Source: Prevotella sp.
GTDB lineage: Bacteria > Bacteroidota > Bacteroidia > Bacteroidales > Bacteroidaceae
Assembly (NCBI GenBank): GCA_017538105.1
Contig: JAFYJN010000050.1
Coordinates: forward strand, 1-64,000
Reading direction: 5' to 3'
DNA length: 64,000 nucleotides
Position numbers and translations under genes: made by a program
Notes under the pieces: model-generated
What the model was told of the DNA's origin: nothing
What the model saw: the letters and a program-made list of their open reading frames with translations, nothing else
The model's database searches: none
Shown: positions 18,655 to 27,085 of the stretch, one piece after another
Numbering within the stretch: the first letter of the stretch is position 1
Layout of the letters: every line of letters starts with the position of its first letter

Positions 18655-20823
18655 ATGAAAAAACTATTTACTCTGATTGCTCTCATGGCATGTTGCCTTG
18701 GAGCAAAGGCCGAATGGGTAGAAGATTACAGTGTCGACTACTCAACGTATTCTGGCTTCCCATTCTACGTGATGGGTTATGTACCAGAGTGGTTCGGCGG
18801 TGTCATGACCGACTTCGGTGCCATGTACAAGTACGTACAAGTCACTGACGACGCTGAAGAGACCAGCTCTGTCATCGTTAAGACTCAAAACGGTGTTGAG
18901 TATTACAAAATTGAACTCGAGTCACCGGGATGGCATCAGTATTTCATTGCCGACGGTATCCCCACAGAGATTGGACAATCCTATACCGTGAAGGCATTGG
19001 TTAAGGCTTCTGAAGCCGTCACCATCAATGTCAACATGGGATGGGGCTGGGGAGATGGCCAGCAGGCTAGCGCCTCTGTTTCCATTCCCGCCAGCGACGA
19101 TTTCCAAGAGGTAGAATGGGAATACGGTGAAATCAACGGTTCCTCCTGTAACCTCGTCGCTCAGCCGGGTACTGCCACAGCAGTCATTGAGTGGAAATCG
19201 CTTACCGTTTCTCACAACGCGAAGGATGTACGTCCTGTTGAATGGATTGAGTTGATTCAAAATGGTGATGCCGAGAAATCCTGGGCAGAAATGGGTCTTG
19301 CCGATGTGGCTTACAACGACATGGAAAACAACTTCAAGATCTGTGCTTGGGGTAAGGAAAGAGCTGTGAACATGAATGATGACGGCGGTTGGGATCCGTT
19401 CCCCGCTACCATCGAAGCAGAAAATGGAAATCCTTCGAACCATGTATTTGTCGTTCATGGTAAGGAAGCTATCACTGAAGGTGACGCTTCTGCTTGGGAC
19501 AACCAGTTCTGGATCCAATGTCCGCAGGAGATGAAGGCTGGCACACAGGTCAAGCTGAAATTCCGTTACAAGGCTTCTAAGGAAGTGACAGTAGCTACCC
19601 AGACTCACTATCAGACACCGTCCAACTACCTCATTTGGCACTGTGCCGGTGACGTTTCCTTCACAGAAGAATGGCAGACTTATGACCAGACTGTCACATT
19701 CTCAGACGATATGGGCGGTGGTTGGTCCTGCGCATTCCAGCTGAACCAGAATGACAAGGAAGCTATTGACTTCTATTTCGATGACCTCTCCTGGCAGGTT
19801 ATGAAACTCGACGAGGGTTACTTCGTAGCCGCTTCCAACACGAATACCGGCCTTGCGTATGACTTCGACAACGCCACAGAATTTACTCAGGACGATGACT
19901 TGCTGGTTGCCACAGTAGGTACCGCCGGCAAACAAGACACCTGGGTCAATGAGGTGATGATTTCCACGGTTCGTGGTTACGATGCTTCGTTCAGGGGTGC
20001 CACCATCAAACCTTCCGGCACCGTTGACGGCGATCCCGACACATGGCTCGACTACACAGCGAGCAGCAATGCCAAGATCAAACTGCCTGCAGCCGGTGTA
20101 TGGACCATCTCCCTCGACATCGAAGGCAATCAGATGAACTTCGTGAAAGTGGAAGGCGAAGAGAACAAGGAACCCATCGAGATCAATCCCAACCCGTATG
20201 TGGTTATCGTGAATGGTGTTGAGAGAGACGACCTCGCTGATCAGACCAACCAGGACGGTTCTATTACCGTCAGGGAAGAAGAAGGTGGCACTGGCCAGAC
20301 TTGGGACAACCAGTTCTTCATCAAGGCCAACCGTCCACTCGATGCTGGTGAGGAGACTGTGATTTCGTTCAAGTATAAAGGCTCGAGAGACGCCACTGTT
20401 ACCACTCAGAGCCACGGCGAACCGGGTGCTTACATGCACTGGCAGGCTATCGGCAATATTGACTTCACCACTGAGGAGCAAGATTTCTCTTATGACTTCA
20501 CCATCCCCAGCCAAGCCAACGGCATGCAGACCATCGCCTTCAACATGGCTGAGATCAAGGAAGCCTGCGACTATACCATCTGGGATGTGGTTTGGAAGCT
20601 GAAGGACAACACTGAGTCGCTCATCAACCAGGAGGGCGGTGCCAACTACTACATCAAGGTAGGTGCCGGTTCTAATCCCGAGGTTGCCGATGGTATCGAA
20701 GAAGTTGTTACCGACGGTGCTGTCAAGGGCAATGGCGCTATCTACAACATCGCCGGTCAGCGTGTGACAGGTAGCTACAAGGGCGTTGTCATCAAGAATG
20801 GCAAGAAGTATATCGCCAAGTAA
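18655..20823 (+). CDS. Secreted multi-domain carbohydrate-binding protein
   Basis: This 722-residue protein starts with a signal peptide (MKKLFTLIALMACCLGAKA). No catalytic motif is seen. Three jelly-roll modules of the CBM4/9/22 kind can be traced: residues about 25-190 (YFIADGIPTEIGQSYTVKALVKAS), about 200-380 and about 515-665. The last two share WDNQFxIxxxxxxxAGxxxxxxFxYKxSxxxTVxTQxH, so they are copies of one domain. Between them (about 385-510) is a SusE/F-like sandwich with WTISLDIEGNQMNFVKVEG. It ends with DGIEEV, IYNIAGQRV and a VVIKNGKKYIAK tail. It lies after the GH10-like gene and before a strong terminator. A role as an extracellular xylan-binding protein is inferred. Confidence 0.8.
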   Translation: MKKLFTLIALMACCLGAKAEWVEDYSVDYSTYSGFPFYVMGYVPEWFGGVMTDFGAMYKYVQVTDDAEETSSVIVKTQNGVEYYKIELESPGWHQYFIADGIPTEIGQSYTVKALVKASEAVTINVNMGWGWGDGQQASASVSIPASDDFQEVEWEYGEINGSSCNLVAQPGTATAVIEWKSLTVSHNAKDVRPVEWIELIQNGDAEKSWAEMGLADVAYNDMENNFKICAWGKERAVNMNDDGGWDPFPATIEAENGNPSNHVFVVHGKEAITEGDASAWDNQFWIQCPQEMKAGTQVKLKFRYKASKEVTVATQTHYQTPSNYLIWHCAGDVSFTEEWQTYDQTVTFSDDMGGGWSCAFQLNQNDKEAIDFYFDDLSWQVMKLDEGYFVAASNTNTGLAYDFDNATEFTQDDDLLVATVGTAGKQDTWVNEVMISTVRGYDASFRGATIKPSGTVDGDPDTWLDYTASSNAKIKLPAAGVWTISLDIEGNQMNFVKVEGEENKEPIEINPNPYVVIVNGVERDDLADQTNQDGSITVREEEGGTGQTWDNQFFIKANRPLDAGEETVISFKYKGSRDATVTTQSHGEPGAYMHWQAIGNIDFTTEEQDFSYDFTIPSQANGMQTIAFNMAEIKEACDYTIWDVVWKLKDNTESLINQEGGANYYIKVGAGSNPEVADGIEEVVTDGAVKGNGAIYNIAGQRVTGSYKGVVIKNGKKYIAK

Positions 20824-20835
20824 GACGAAACTGTT

Positions 20836-20865
20836 CATGTCCGGTTGCCTTGAGCAACCGGCATG
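20836..20865 (+). other. Hairpin upstream of terminator
   Basis: CCGGTTGC / GCAACCGG (8 bp, loop CTTGA), flanked by CATG on both sides, lies just after the CBM-protein stop. It is followed by a small palindrome CTTCGC-tac-GCGAAG. It may stabilise the 3' end together with the terminator at 20899. Confidence 0.55.
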
Positions 20866-20898
20866 ACACTTCGCTACGCGAAGGCATTTACAATGTAA

Positions 20899-20929
20899 AA
20901 AATCCGGACTTGTTGCAAGTCCGGATTTT
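20899..20929 (+). terminator. Rho-independent terminator (bidirectional shape)
   Basis: A perfect 14-bp stem AAAATCCGGACTTG / CAAGTCCGGATTTT with a three-base loop ends the CBM-protein unit. The T run is inside the stem, as is common in Bacteroidetes. Confidence 0.9.
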
Positions 20930-20956
20930 CTACCAACAAACTAATTAGCAACATCT

Positions 20957-22486
20957 ATGAGAAAAATCATCACTTCTGTCATCATGCTGGCAGCCGTGAC
21001 TATAGTAAACGCCAAGCAAAAGGTTACCATCAACATTAGCGCCACCCCACTCCAGACGATAACGGGCTTTGGCGCCGCCTGCTGTTACGGGGCCATGGAA
21101 CCCTTCGCCAAAGACACCAACCCCGTGAAGTTGCTCTATGGCGATGAGTCGGCTATCGGCCTGAACATCATGCGCATGGAGATCTCTCCCAACTTCGTGG
21201 GCGATGTCGTTGTCCCGGAATGGGGCAATTGGGACACCCCCTACGATTGGAACGGCTCGCTGCCCTCGGCGAAGATTGTCAAGGAGCGTGGCGGCATCGT
21301 CTTCGGCACGCCTTGGTCACCTCCCGGCGATTATAAGACCAACGGCACGGCACAGGGCGGCAACGCCGACGACCAAGGCAACCAGGAAGGGCGCTTGCGT
21401 CTGGACTGCTATGACAAGTTTTTCCCCTGGCTGAACATGTTCCTGCAGTGGATGCATGACCATGGCGTTGACGTGGATGCCGTTTCGATACAGAATGAGC
21501 CAGACTGGTGGGTAAGTTATTCCGGTTGTCTCTATACACCCGATGAGCAGCTCAACCTCGTGAAGAACTATGCCCACATGCTTGACAGAACGACGTATAA
21601 CGGTGTGCGCCTGATCAGCGCAGAGCCGTTGGGTTTCGACCCGAGCTATTCCAACAAACTGCTGAACGACCCTACTGCCCGTGAACAGATCGACATCATA
21701 GCGGGGCATATCTACGGCCACCCACCCCTCAACAACCTGAAGAGTGCGGCTTCATTGGCCAAGATGTACGGTAAGGAGGTATGGATGACGGAGCACTCCG
21801 TGTCCGACAATATCGGTGACCGCCTGCCTACTTGGCAGGAGCAGTTGGAGTTTGCCGAGGAGGTGAACGAGTGCCTGCAGGCGGGCTGCACGGGCTATAT
21901 CTACTGGTACATGCGTGCCCACTGGGCCTTCGTCAGCACCGGCGAGTCAAAATACGGCGAGGCGAACAGGGTGAAGAACAGACTGTTGCCCCGTGCTTAC
22001 GTGATGTCGCACTTCTCGAAGTATGTCACCGGCTCCACCCTATTGGAGTCGACATGCAGTTTCGACCTGACGACCAATGCCAACATCGAGACCTCAGCCT
22101 TCATCAAGGGCGACTCGCTCATCGTCTTAGCCATCAACAGACTCGAAAACGACCGCGACTTCATCATCAAACTGCCCTATAACGTGACTAGCGGTGAAGT
22201 GGTGCTGTCGCTGAGCAACGACAGCGAGGAACTCTGCCAGAAGAGCACAATCGACATCAGCGAACCTTCGCAACGACTCGTCGTCGATCTGCCAGGAGAG
22301 AGCGTGGCCACCTATATCTTCAAACTTGAGAACAGCTCCACGCCCGTCCAGGAAGTGATGGCATCCGGCCAAATTGGCCAAACCGTTTATTACGATCTGC
22401 AAGGGCGGCGTCTGAACACTCCGCGTGGCTTCTGCATAGAACGCCATGCTGACGGCACCACCAGAAAAGTATTCATGAATGAGTAA
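20957..22486 (+). CDS. GH30 endo-xylanase, probably GH30_8 glucuronoxylanase
   Basis: This 509-residue secreted enzyme should cut the beta-1,4-xylan backbone near glucuronic-acid branches. The signal peptide (about 1-19) leads into a GH30 barrel: ITGFGAACCYGAM at the start, acid/base Glu in SIQNEPDWW (E181) and nucleophile Glu in VWMTEHSV (E279). An Arg in YIYWYMRAHW sits where GH30_8 enzymes hold the Arg that reads the glucuronate. The side beta-domain is formed by both ends of the catalytic part (about 20-40 and 365-455). The tail YYDLQGRRLNTPRGF is a diverged form of the C-terminal sorting-like end shared in this region. The next gene starts inside its stop region (8-base overlap), so they are co-translated. 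Subfamily is a judgement from motifs. Confidence 0.88.
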   Translation: MRKIITSVIMLAAVTIVNAKQKVTINISATPLQTITGFGAACCYGAMEPFAKDTNPVKLLYGDESAIGLNIMRMEISPNFVGDVVVPEWGNWDTPYDWNGSLPSAKIVKERGGIVFGTPWSPPGDYKTNGTAQGGNADDQGNQEGRLRLDCYDKFFPWLNMFLQWMHDHGVDVDAVSIQNEPDWWVSYSGCLYTPDEQLNLVKNYAHMLDRTTYNGVRLISAEPLGFDPSYSNKLLNDPTAREQIDIIAGHIYGHPPLNNLKSAASLAKMYGKEVWMTEHSVSDNIGDRLPTWQEQLEFAEEVNECLQAGCTGYIYWYMRAHWAFVSTGESKYGEANRVKNRLLPRAYVMSHFSKYVTGSTLLESTCSFDLTTNANIETSAFIKGDSLIVLAINRLENDRDFIIKLPYNVTSGEVVLSLSNDSEELCQKSTIDISEPSQRLVVDLPGESVATYIFKLENSSTPVQEVMASGQIGQTVYYDLQGRRLNTPRGFCIERHADGTTRKVFMNE

Positions 22487-24332
22487 AATTCTCAAACAAG
22501 TCATCAACAAGTGCAAAAGCCATGCCACTTTAGTAGCATGGCTTTCGGCATTGCTTGTCGCAGCCGTTCTGCTGCTGATTTTCGAGTACCATGTACTGTG
22601 GAAAATCCAGGAGCAGAACCTGTTCTTAAACACCTCGCTGTTCTTCCGCGAGCTGATGACGGTGCCGGGAGGCCTGCTGACGTATGTGGGCTGTTTCCTC
22701 ACCCAGTTGCTCTACCACCCCGTTCTCGGCGTGGCCGTGCTGTGCGCCCTGTGGTGGCTGCTGATGGCCCTGATGCGCCGTACGTTCCGCGTCGGCGAGC
22801 CGTGGTCGGTGCTGCTGCTCGTGCCTGTGGCCCTGCTGCTGTCGGCCAACGTCGATATGGGCTATTGGATTTACCCCATCAAACTGAAAGGTTGGTATTT
22901 TGACGCCACCGTGGGCATGATAGCTATTGTCCTGCTACTCTGGGCCTACCGTCTGTTGTCAGCCAAGAGGTGGGCACGCAGGGTGTTGGTCGTGGCGACG
23001 GTCATCATCGGTTATCCGCTGTTTGGCTCTTACGCCTTAGCAGCCTCGTTGCTGATGGCCCTTTGGAGCTGGCGCATCGACAAACGCCGCGGGCAGGCTG
23101 CCGCCGACACCCTGTTGGCGCTGCTGGCCGTGGTGGCCGTGCCACTGCTCTGTTACCGGTATGTGTATTACCAGACGAACATCGCCAACATGTGGTGGAC
23201 GGCCCTACCCACCTTCAAGATATTGGAAGAGAATCCGACGTACTATATTCCCTACGCGCTGTTGGGCCTGTGCTTGGTAGTACTCACCCTTGGCCGCTGG
23301 GAGCCTGCTGAAGGAAAAAGCCACAAACCTAAAGTCTGGCGTCAGCGCGCCGTCATTGGCGTGGTGCTGGCAGCCACGGTGCTTGGTGTGTGGAAAGCCT
23401 GGATGAAGGACGAGAACTTCCACCACGAGGCTGCGATGCAGCATTTTATTGACCAGACCCGCTGGGAGGATGTGTTGCAGGAAGCCGCACGCCAGAAAGA
23501 TGACCCGACGCGTTCAGTGGTGGTGATGAGAAATCTGGCCCTCTCGCGCCTGGGACGGCAGAGCACCGAGATGTACCGCTATCGAAACGGTTCCAAAAAG
23601 CCCGACTCCCCGTTCCCCATCCAGATGTCGATGGTTGCCGGAAGCCTGATTTACTACCATTACGGCATGCTCAACGACAGCCACCACATGTGCGTCGAGG
23701 CCGGCGTGGAGTACGGCTGGCGTCCCGATCATCTGAAAGACATGGCCCGTTGTGCGTTGCTCGCCGGCGAGAAGAACATCGTCTATAAGTACACCTCCCT
23801 GCTCAAGCACACCATGTTCCACGGCGACTGGGCGGAACATATGGAGCAATTGGCACAGAACCCGGAATTGATGCGGAAAGACCCGGAAACCGGTCCCATT
23901 CTGCACATGTTGCAATGGCCCGACATGGTCGGTATCGACCATGGCTACGCCGAGAGATACCTGATGAACCATTTGGCAGACATGGACAGCAACGATCCCT
24001 ACTTTCAGGAGCAATGCCTATTGGCCACACTGTGGACAAAGAACAGCCAGCAGTTCTGGCGCCGGTTTGCCGCTTACCTGAATCTGCATCCGGGACAGCC
24101 CATACCACGGTACTATCAGGAAGCAGCCTTGCTCTTTACTGACACGGAAGGGAACGCGCCGTTTGAAGTGCCCATCGATGACAGCGTAAAGAATACCTAT
24201 CAGGGGTTGACAAACCAGCTGCCCCGCTACGATGGCATGGACATTGAAGTCGTTCGCGACATTTTCCGCGACCAATACAGCGACACTTACTTCTATGAAT
24301 ATTTCATGATGGAAGGTCTGGTTTACCTTTAA
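22479..24332 (+). CDS. DUF6057-type membrane protein
   Basis: This 617-residue protein has an N-terminal membrane part and a soluble C-terminal part. Hydrophobic segments are clear at about 18-38, 65-100, 105-130, 145-165, 170-200, 205-230, 255-275 and 288-305. The remaining 300 residues are helical with repeat-like pairs, e.g. MRNLALSRLGRQSTEMYRYRNG, so TPR-like folding is likely. I recognise the pattern of the uncharacterised DUF6057 family found in Bacteroidetes polysaccharide loci. It overlaps the GH30 stop by eight bases (ATGAGTAA) and is followed after nine bases by a PD40 lipoprotein, so the three are one operon. No enzymatic motif is seen. An envelope role linked to glycan use is inferred only from context. 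Confidence 0.75.
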   Translation: MSKILKQVINKCKSHATLVAWLSALLVAAVLLLIFEYHVLWKIQEQNLFLNTSLFFRELMTVPGGLLTYVGCFLTQLLYHPVLGVAVLCALWWLLMALMRRTFRVGEPWSVLLLVPVALLLSANVDMGYWIYPIKLKGWYFDATVGMIAIVLLLWAYRLLSAKRWARRVLVVATVIIGYPLFGSYALAASLLMALWSWRIDKRRGQAAADTLLALLAVVAVPLLCYRYVYYQTNIANMWWTALPTFKILEENPTYYIPYALLGLCLVVLTLGRWEPAEGKSHKPKVWRQRAVIGVVLAATVLGVWKAWMKDENFHHEAAMQHFIDQTRWEDVLQEAARQKDDPTRSVVVMRNLALSRLGRQSTEMYRYRNGSKKPDSPFPIQMSMVAGSLIYYHYGMLNDSHHMCVEAGVEYGWRPDHLKDMARCALLAGEKNIVYKYTSLLKHTMFHGDWAEHMEQLAQNPELMRKDPETGPILHMLQWPDMVGIDHGYAERYLMNHLADMDSNDPYFQEQCLLATLWTKNSQQFWRRFAAYLNLHPGQPIPRYYQEAALLFTDTEGNAPFEVPIDDSVKNTYQGLTNQLPRYDGMDIEVVRDIFRDQYSDTYFYEYFMMEGLVYL

Positions 24333-24341
24333 CCAAGAACG

Positions 24342-25841
24342 ATGAGACTACAATATCTATTTCCCATTTTTGTGCTTCTCTCTTGCGGAACACGAGTACC
24401 CGACGACTTTACCGCATCCGACGAACAACCCGACATCTACCCCGACTACAAAGAGGTGACGGTGCCGGTAAACATGGCTCCGCTGACCTTTGAGATGCAG
24501 CGTGAAGCAGAGGATATGGTGGCCCGCTTTACGGTGGGCAACGAGGAGTTGCTGTGCGGTGGCGACAACATACAACCGGGAGCCGACGACTGGCAACGGC
24601 TCGTGTCCCAAGCCGTGGAAGGAGCCATCAACGTGGAGGTGTATGCCCGCCACGATGGCCAATGGACGAAATACAAACCCTTCAACATCTACGTGTCGGG
24701 CGACAGCATCGACCCCTACCTGAGCTATCGCCTCATCAGTCCCTCCTACGTCAGCTACGAGGAGCTGACCATCAGCCAGCGTTGTCTGGAGAATTACGAC
24801 GAGAGCGTGATTTACGACAACATTCTCTGTAGCCTGGAAGGAGATGGCAAGGGACAGTGCATCAACTGCCACAATTACCAGCAGTATAACCCCGAACGCA
24901 TGCAGTTTCATGCCCGCCAAAACCTCGGTGGCACGGTCATCGCCTATGATGGCCACATCAAGAAAATCAACATGCGCAACGACTCCATCCTGTCGGCCGG
25001 TGTCTATCCCGCCTGGCATCCGTGGCTGAAACTGATTGTCTATTCAACGAACAAGACGAGCCAGACATTCCAGGTGACCGACCCGAACAAGATAGAGGTG
25101 TTTGACTCGGAGAGCGACCTGATAGCCTATGACGTGGAACGCAACGAGGTGACCAATATCGAGAACGACCCTGCGGAATTGGAGGTGTTCCCCTTCTGGG
25201 CACCCGACGGCAAGACGCTGTACTACTGTAGTGCGCACTTCGAATATGCCGACTCTAACCACATAGGAGATATTATCAGACGGCGGAGAGAGGTGAAATA
25301 CAACATCTACCGCAAGTCGTTCGACCCAGAGACGATGACCTTCGGCGAGCGTGAACTGGTGTTCGATGCAGCCGGTATGGACATGAGTGCCACGCTGCCC
25401 CGGGTGTCGCCCGACGGCCGTTGGCTGGTCTTTACCATGGGTAAGTATGGTGTCTTCCACATCTGGCACCGCGATGCCGACCTTTGGGTGATGGACCTCA
25501 GCACGAACACGCCTCGCGCCTTGGACGAGGTGAACTCAAAAGACACCGAGAGCTACCACTCGTGGTCGAGCAACGGACGTTGGCTGGTGTTCAGCAGCCG
25601 TCGCTACGACGGTGAGTATTCGCGCCCGTTCTTCGTCCATTTCGGAAAGGACGGCCGTTGGGGCAAGCCCTTCGAACTGCCCAGCAGCTACCCCGACTAT
25701 CACCGCCAACTGATGAAGAGCTACAACATACCTGAATTCATGAAGGGTGCCGTGCAGATACGTCCCCAGACCTTCGCCGATGCCTTAAAGGGTGATGGCG
25801 AGCCTGTGAAATATGTGCCACATCTGTCCCCTCAACACTAA
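24342..25841 (+). CDS. TolB/PD40-like beta-propeller lipoprotein with CxxCH motif
   Basis: This 499-residue protein has a short lipoprotein signal (FPIFVLLSCG, Cys near 15). The N-terminal 170 residues form a beta-rich domain. A CINCH motif (about residues 173-177) follows, the classic covalent haem c signature, with a His further on in RMQFHAR as a possible distal ligand. Then come WD40-like PD40 blades: YPAWHPWLKLIVYS, FPFWAPDGKTLYY, PRVSPDGRWLVF and YHSWSSNGRWLVF. It is translated right after the DUF6057 gene. PD40 proteins of this kind with a CxNCH stretch recur next to DUF6057 as far as I recall. Whether haem is bound cannot be settled from sequence: the two Cys could instead form a disulfide or bind metal. 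Confidence 0.75.
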   Translation: MRLQYLFPIFVLLSCGTRVPDDFTASDEQPDIYPDYKEVTVPVNMAPLTFEMQREAEDMVARFTVGNEELLCGGDNIQPGADDWQRLVSQAVEGAINVEVYARHDGQWTKYKPFNIYVSGDSIDPYLSYRLISPSYVSYEELTISQRCLENYDESVIYDNILCSLEGDGKGQCINCHNYQQYNPERMQFHARQNLGGTVIAYDGHIKKINMRNDSILSAGVYPAWHPWLKLIVYSTNKTSQTFQVTDPNKIEVFDSESDLIAYDVERNEVTNIENDPAELEVFPFWAPDGKTLYYCSAHFEYADSNHIGDIIRRRREVKYNIYRKSFDPETMTFGERELVFDAAGMDMSATLPRVSPDGRWLVFTMGKYGVFHIWHRDADLWVMDLSTNTPRALDEVNSKDTESYHSWSSNGRWLVFSSRRYDGEYSRPFFVHFGKDGRWGKPFELPSSYPDYHRQLMKSYNIPEFMKGAVQIRPQTFADALKGDGEPVKYVPHLSPQH

Positions 25842-25848
25842 AAATAGC

Positions 25849-25975
25849 CCCTAAAAGCCCCCCACCTGCTTCCCCGAGGGGGAGAGAGAATATCAAACAC
25901 AGTAATTGAAAACACTAAACACTCAACACACTACGCCCTCCCCTCGGGGAGGGACGGGGGATGGGGCTCCTAAAA
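25849..25975. repeat. Palindromic C/G repeats with AACACTAAACACTCAACAC block
   Basis: A CCCCGAGGGGGAGAGAGAATA segment is followed by AACACTAAACACTCAACACACTACG and a CCCTCCCCTCGGGGAGGG palindrome ending in GGGGCTC. The second half recurs nearly unchanged at about 60757-60825 after the AAA ATPase gene. Confidence 0.75.
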
Positions 25976-25984
25976 TCAAAACCT

Positions 25985-26968
25985 ATGAATAGTACTATTT
26001 TGAAACCGCTGCTCACAGCAGTCCTGTTTTTCGTCTGCGCGGCCATGGCCGACGCACAGTTGCCCAATGAGAAATTCGGCAAGCCGTCGAGTATGGAATG
26101 GGATTATGTTGGTTGGAACGATTGTTCCGATGCCGACGCCATTATCCTGTACAAGTCCATGAAAGTGACCTACCAGATATCCGACCAGGTATCGACCAAC
26201 TATGAGGGCTCCGATGTGAGCTACGACAATCTCGCCGATTTCGGCAAGAACCAAATCGACAATGGCAGCATCCTGGTGAATTACGAATTCAACCTCCGTG
26301 TCAAGATTCTGAAGCCTGAAGGCAAGCGTCATGCCGATGTCGATATCACCTATTTCAATGCCGATAATGACAAGACGTTCAATCGTGACGAGTTGGAAGA
26401 GTTGAAGGTCAGGGTGTTCACCCGTAATGAGAAAGGCAAGGTAGTGAAAAAAAATGTCGACACTCGTTCCTTTGTCAGTGAACGTATCAATGACAGCTAT
26501 ATGGTCATTCACGTGGTTGTGCCTGAAGCAGAAGCCGGCAGCATCGTTGAATACACATACAAAATCACCAGCTACCGTCCCGCTTTCCTTTATGACTGGG
26601 TATTTCAGGAGAGCATCCCCACCTTGCGCACCAAATGCGACATCGACATTCCTGCTTTCCTGCAATTTAACATGAACGTCCCCATCCACCAGCTTATCAA
26701 GCCAAGCGTGGAAGTGGGCAGGCTGGCATACGACCAATACAGGCCCGACATGAAACGCGCAAAAACGTTCCCCACCAACCATTACATCATCGTTGGCGAC
26801 TATATCCTGCCCGAAGACCACGCCTTCCGGAGCAAGAAGGACAGCACGGCCGACAATGACGAGTCGCGTGAAAAGCCGATAGCCCCCTTCACCAGTAAAC
26901 TCACCACCCCACATGACAACATTCCCGCGCCCATACCCGAAGGTCATACGCACCTGAAAGTGAAATAA
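25985..26968 (+). CDS. DUF3857 domain protein lacking a transglutaminase part
   Basis: This 327-residue exported protein is read from ATG 25985; an ATG eight codons earlier lies in the repeat and is less likely. The signal peptide ends near ADAQ (residue 25). The rest matches the DUF3857 beta-sandwich that usually precedes a transglutaminase-like domain in Bacteroidetes: YKSMKVTYQISDQ, then YMVIHVVVPEAEAGSIVEYTYKITS and FQESIPTLRTKCDIDIP. The transglutaminase domain with its Cys-His-Asp triad is missing: the protein stops after a Pro-rich end (HDNIPAPIPEGHTHLKVK). It may be a stand-alone form or a shortened gene. Position between two xylan units suggests an envelope function, but nothing specific is seen. 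Confidence 0.7.
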   Translation: MNSTILKPLLTAVLFFVCAAMADAQLPNEKFGKPSSMEWDYVGWNDCSDADAIILYKSMKVTYQISDQVSTNYEGSDVSYDNLADFGKNQIDNGSILVNYEFNLRVKILKPEGKRHADVDITYFNADNDKTFNRDELEELKVRVFTRNEKGKVVKKNVDTRSFVSERINDSYMVIHVVVPEAEAGSIVEYTYKITSYRPAFLYDWVFQESIPTLRTKCDIDIPAFLQFNMNVPIHQLIKPSVEVGRLAYDQYRPDMKRAKTFPTNHYIIVGDYILPEDHAFRSKKDSTADNDESREKPIAPFTSKLTTPHDNIPAPIPEGHTHLKVK

Positions 26969-27048
26969 GTTTGCCACGCTTATCACCCGATGTTACAAGA
27001 AGTAAAGAATAAGGCATAAAAAGCAACGAATAAATGTGGAAAACTGCG

Positions 27049-27056
27049 TACCTTTG
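27049..27056 (+). promoter_or_regulatory. Bacteroidetes -7 promoter box
   Basis: TACCTTTG, followed by CAG, is the standard start context in this phylum. It stands 30 bases before the CE6 esterase start and should drive the CE6-GH10 pair. Confidence 0.75.
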
Positions 27057-27085
27057 CAGCCTGAAAAGATAACAATTGACAAACT

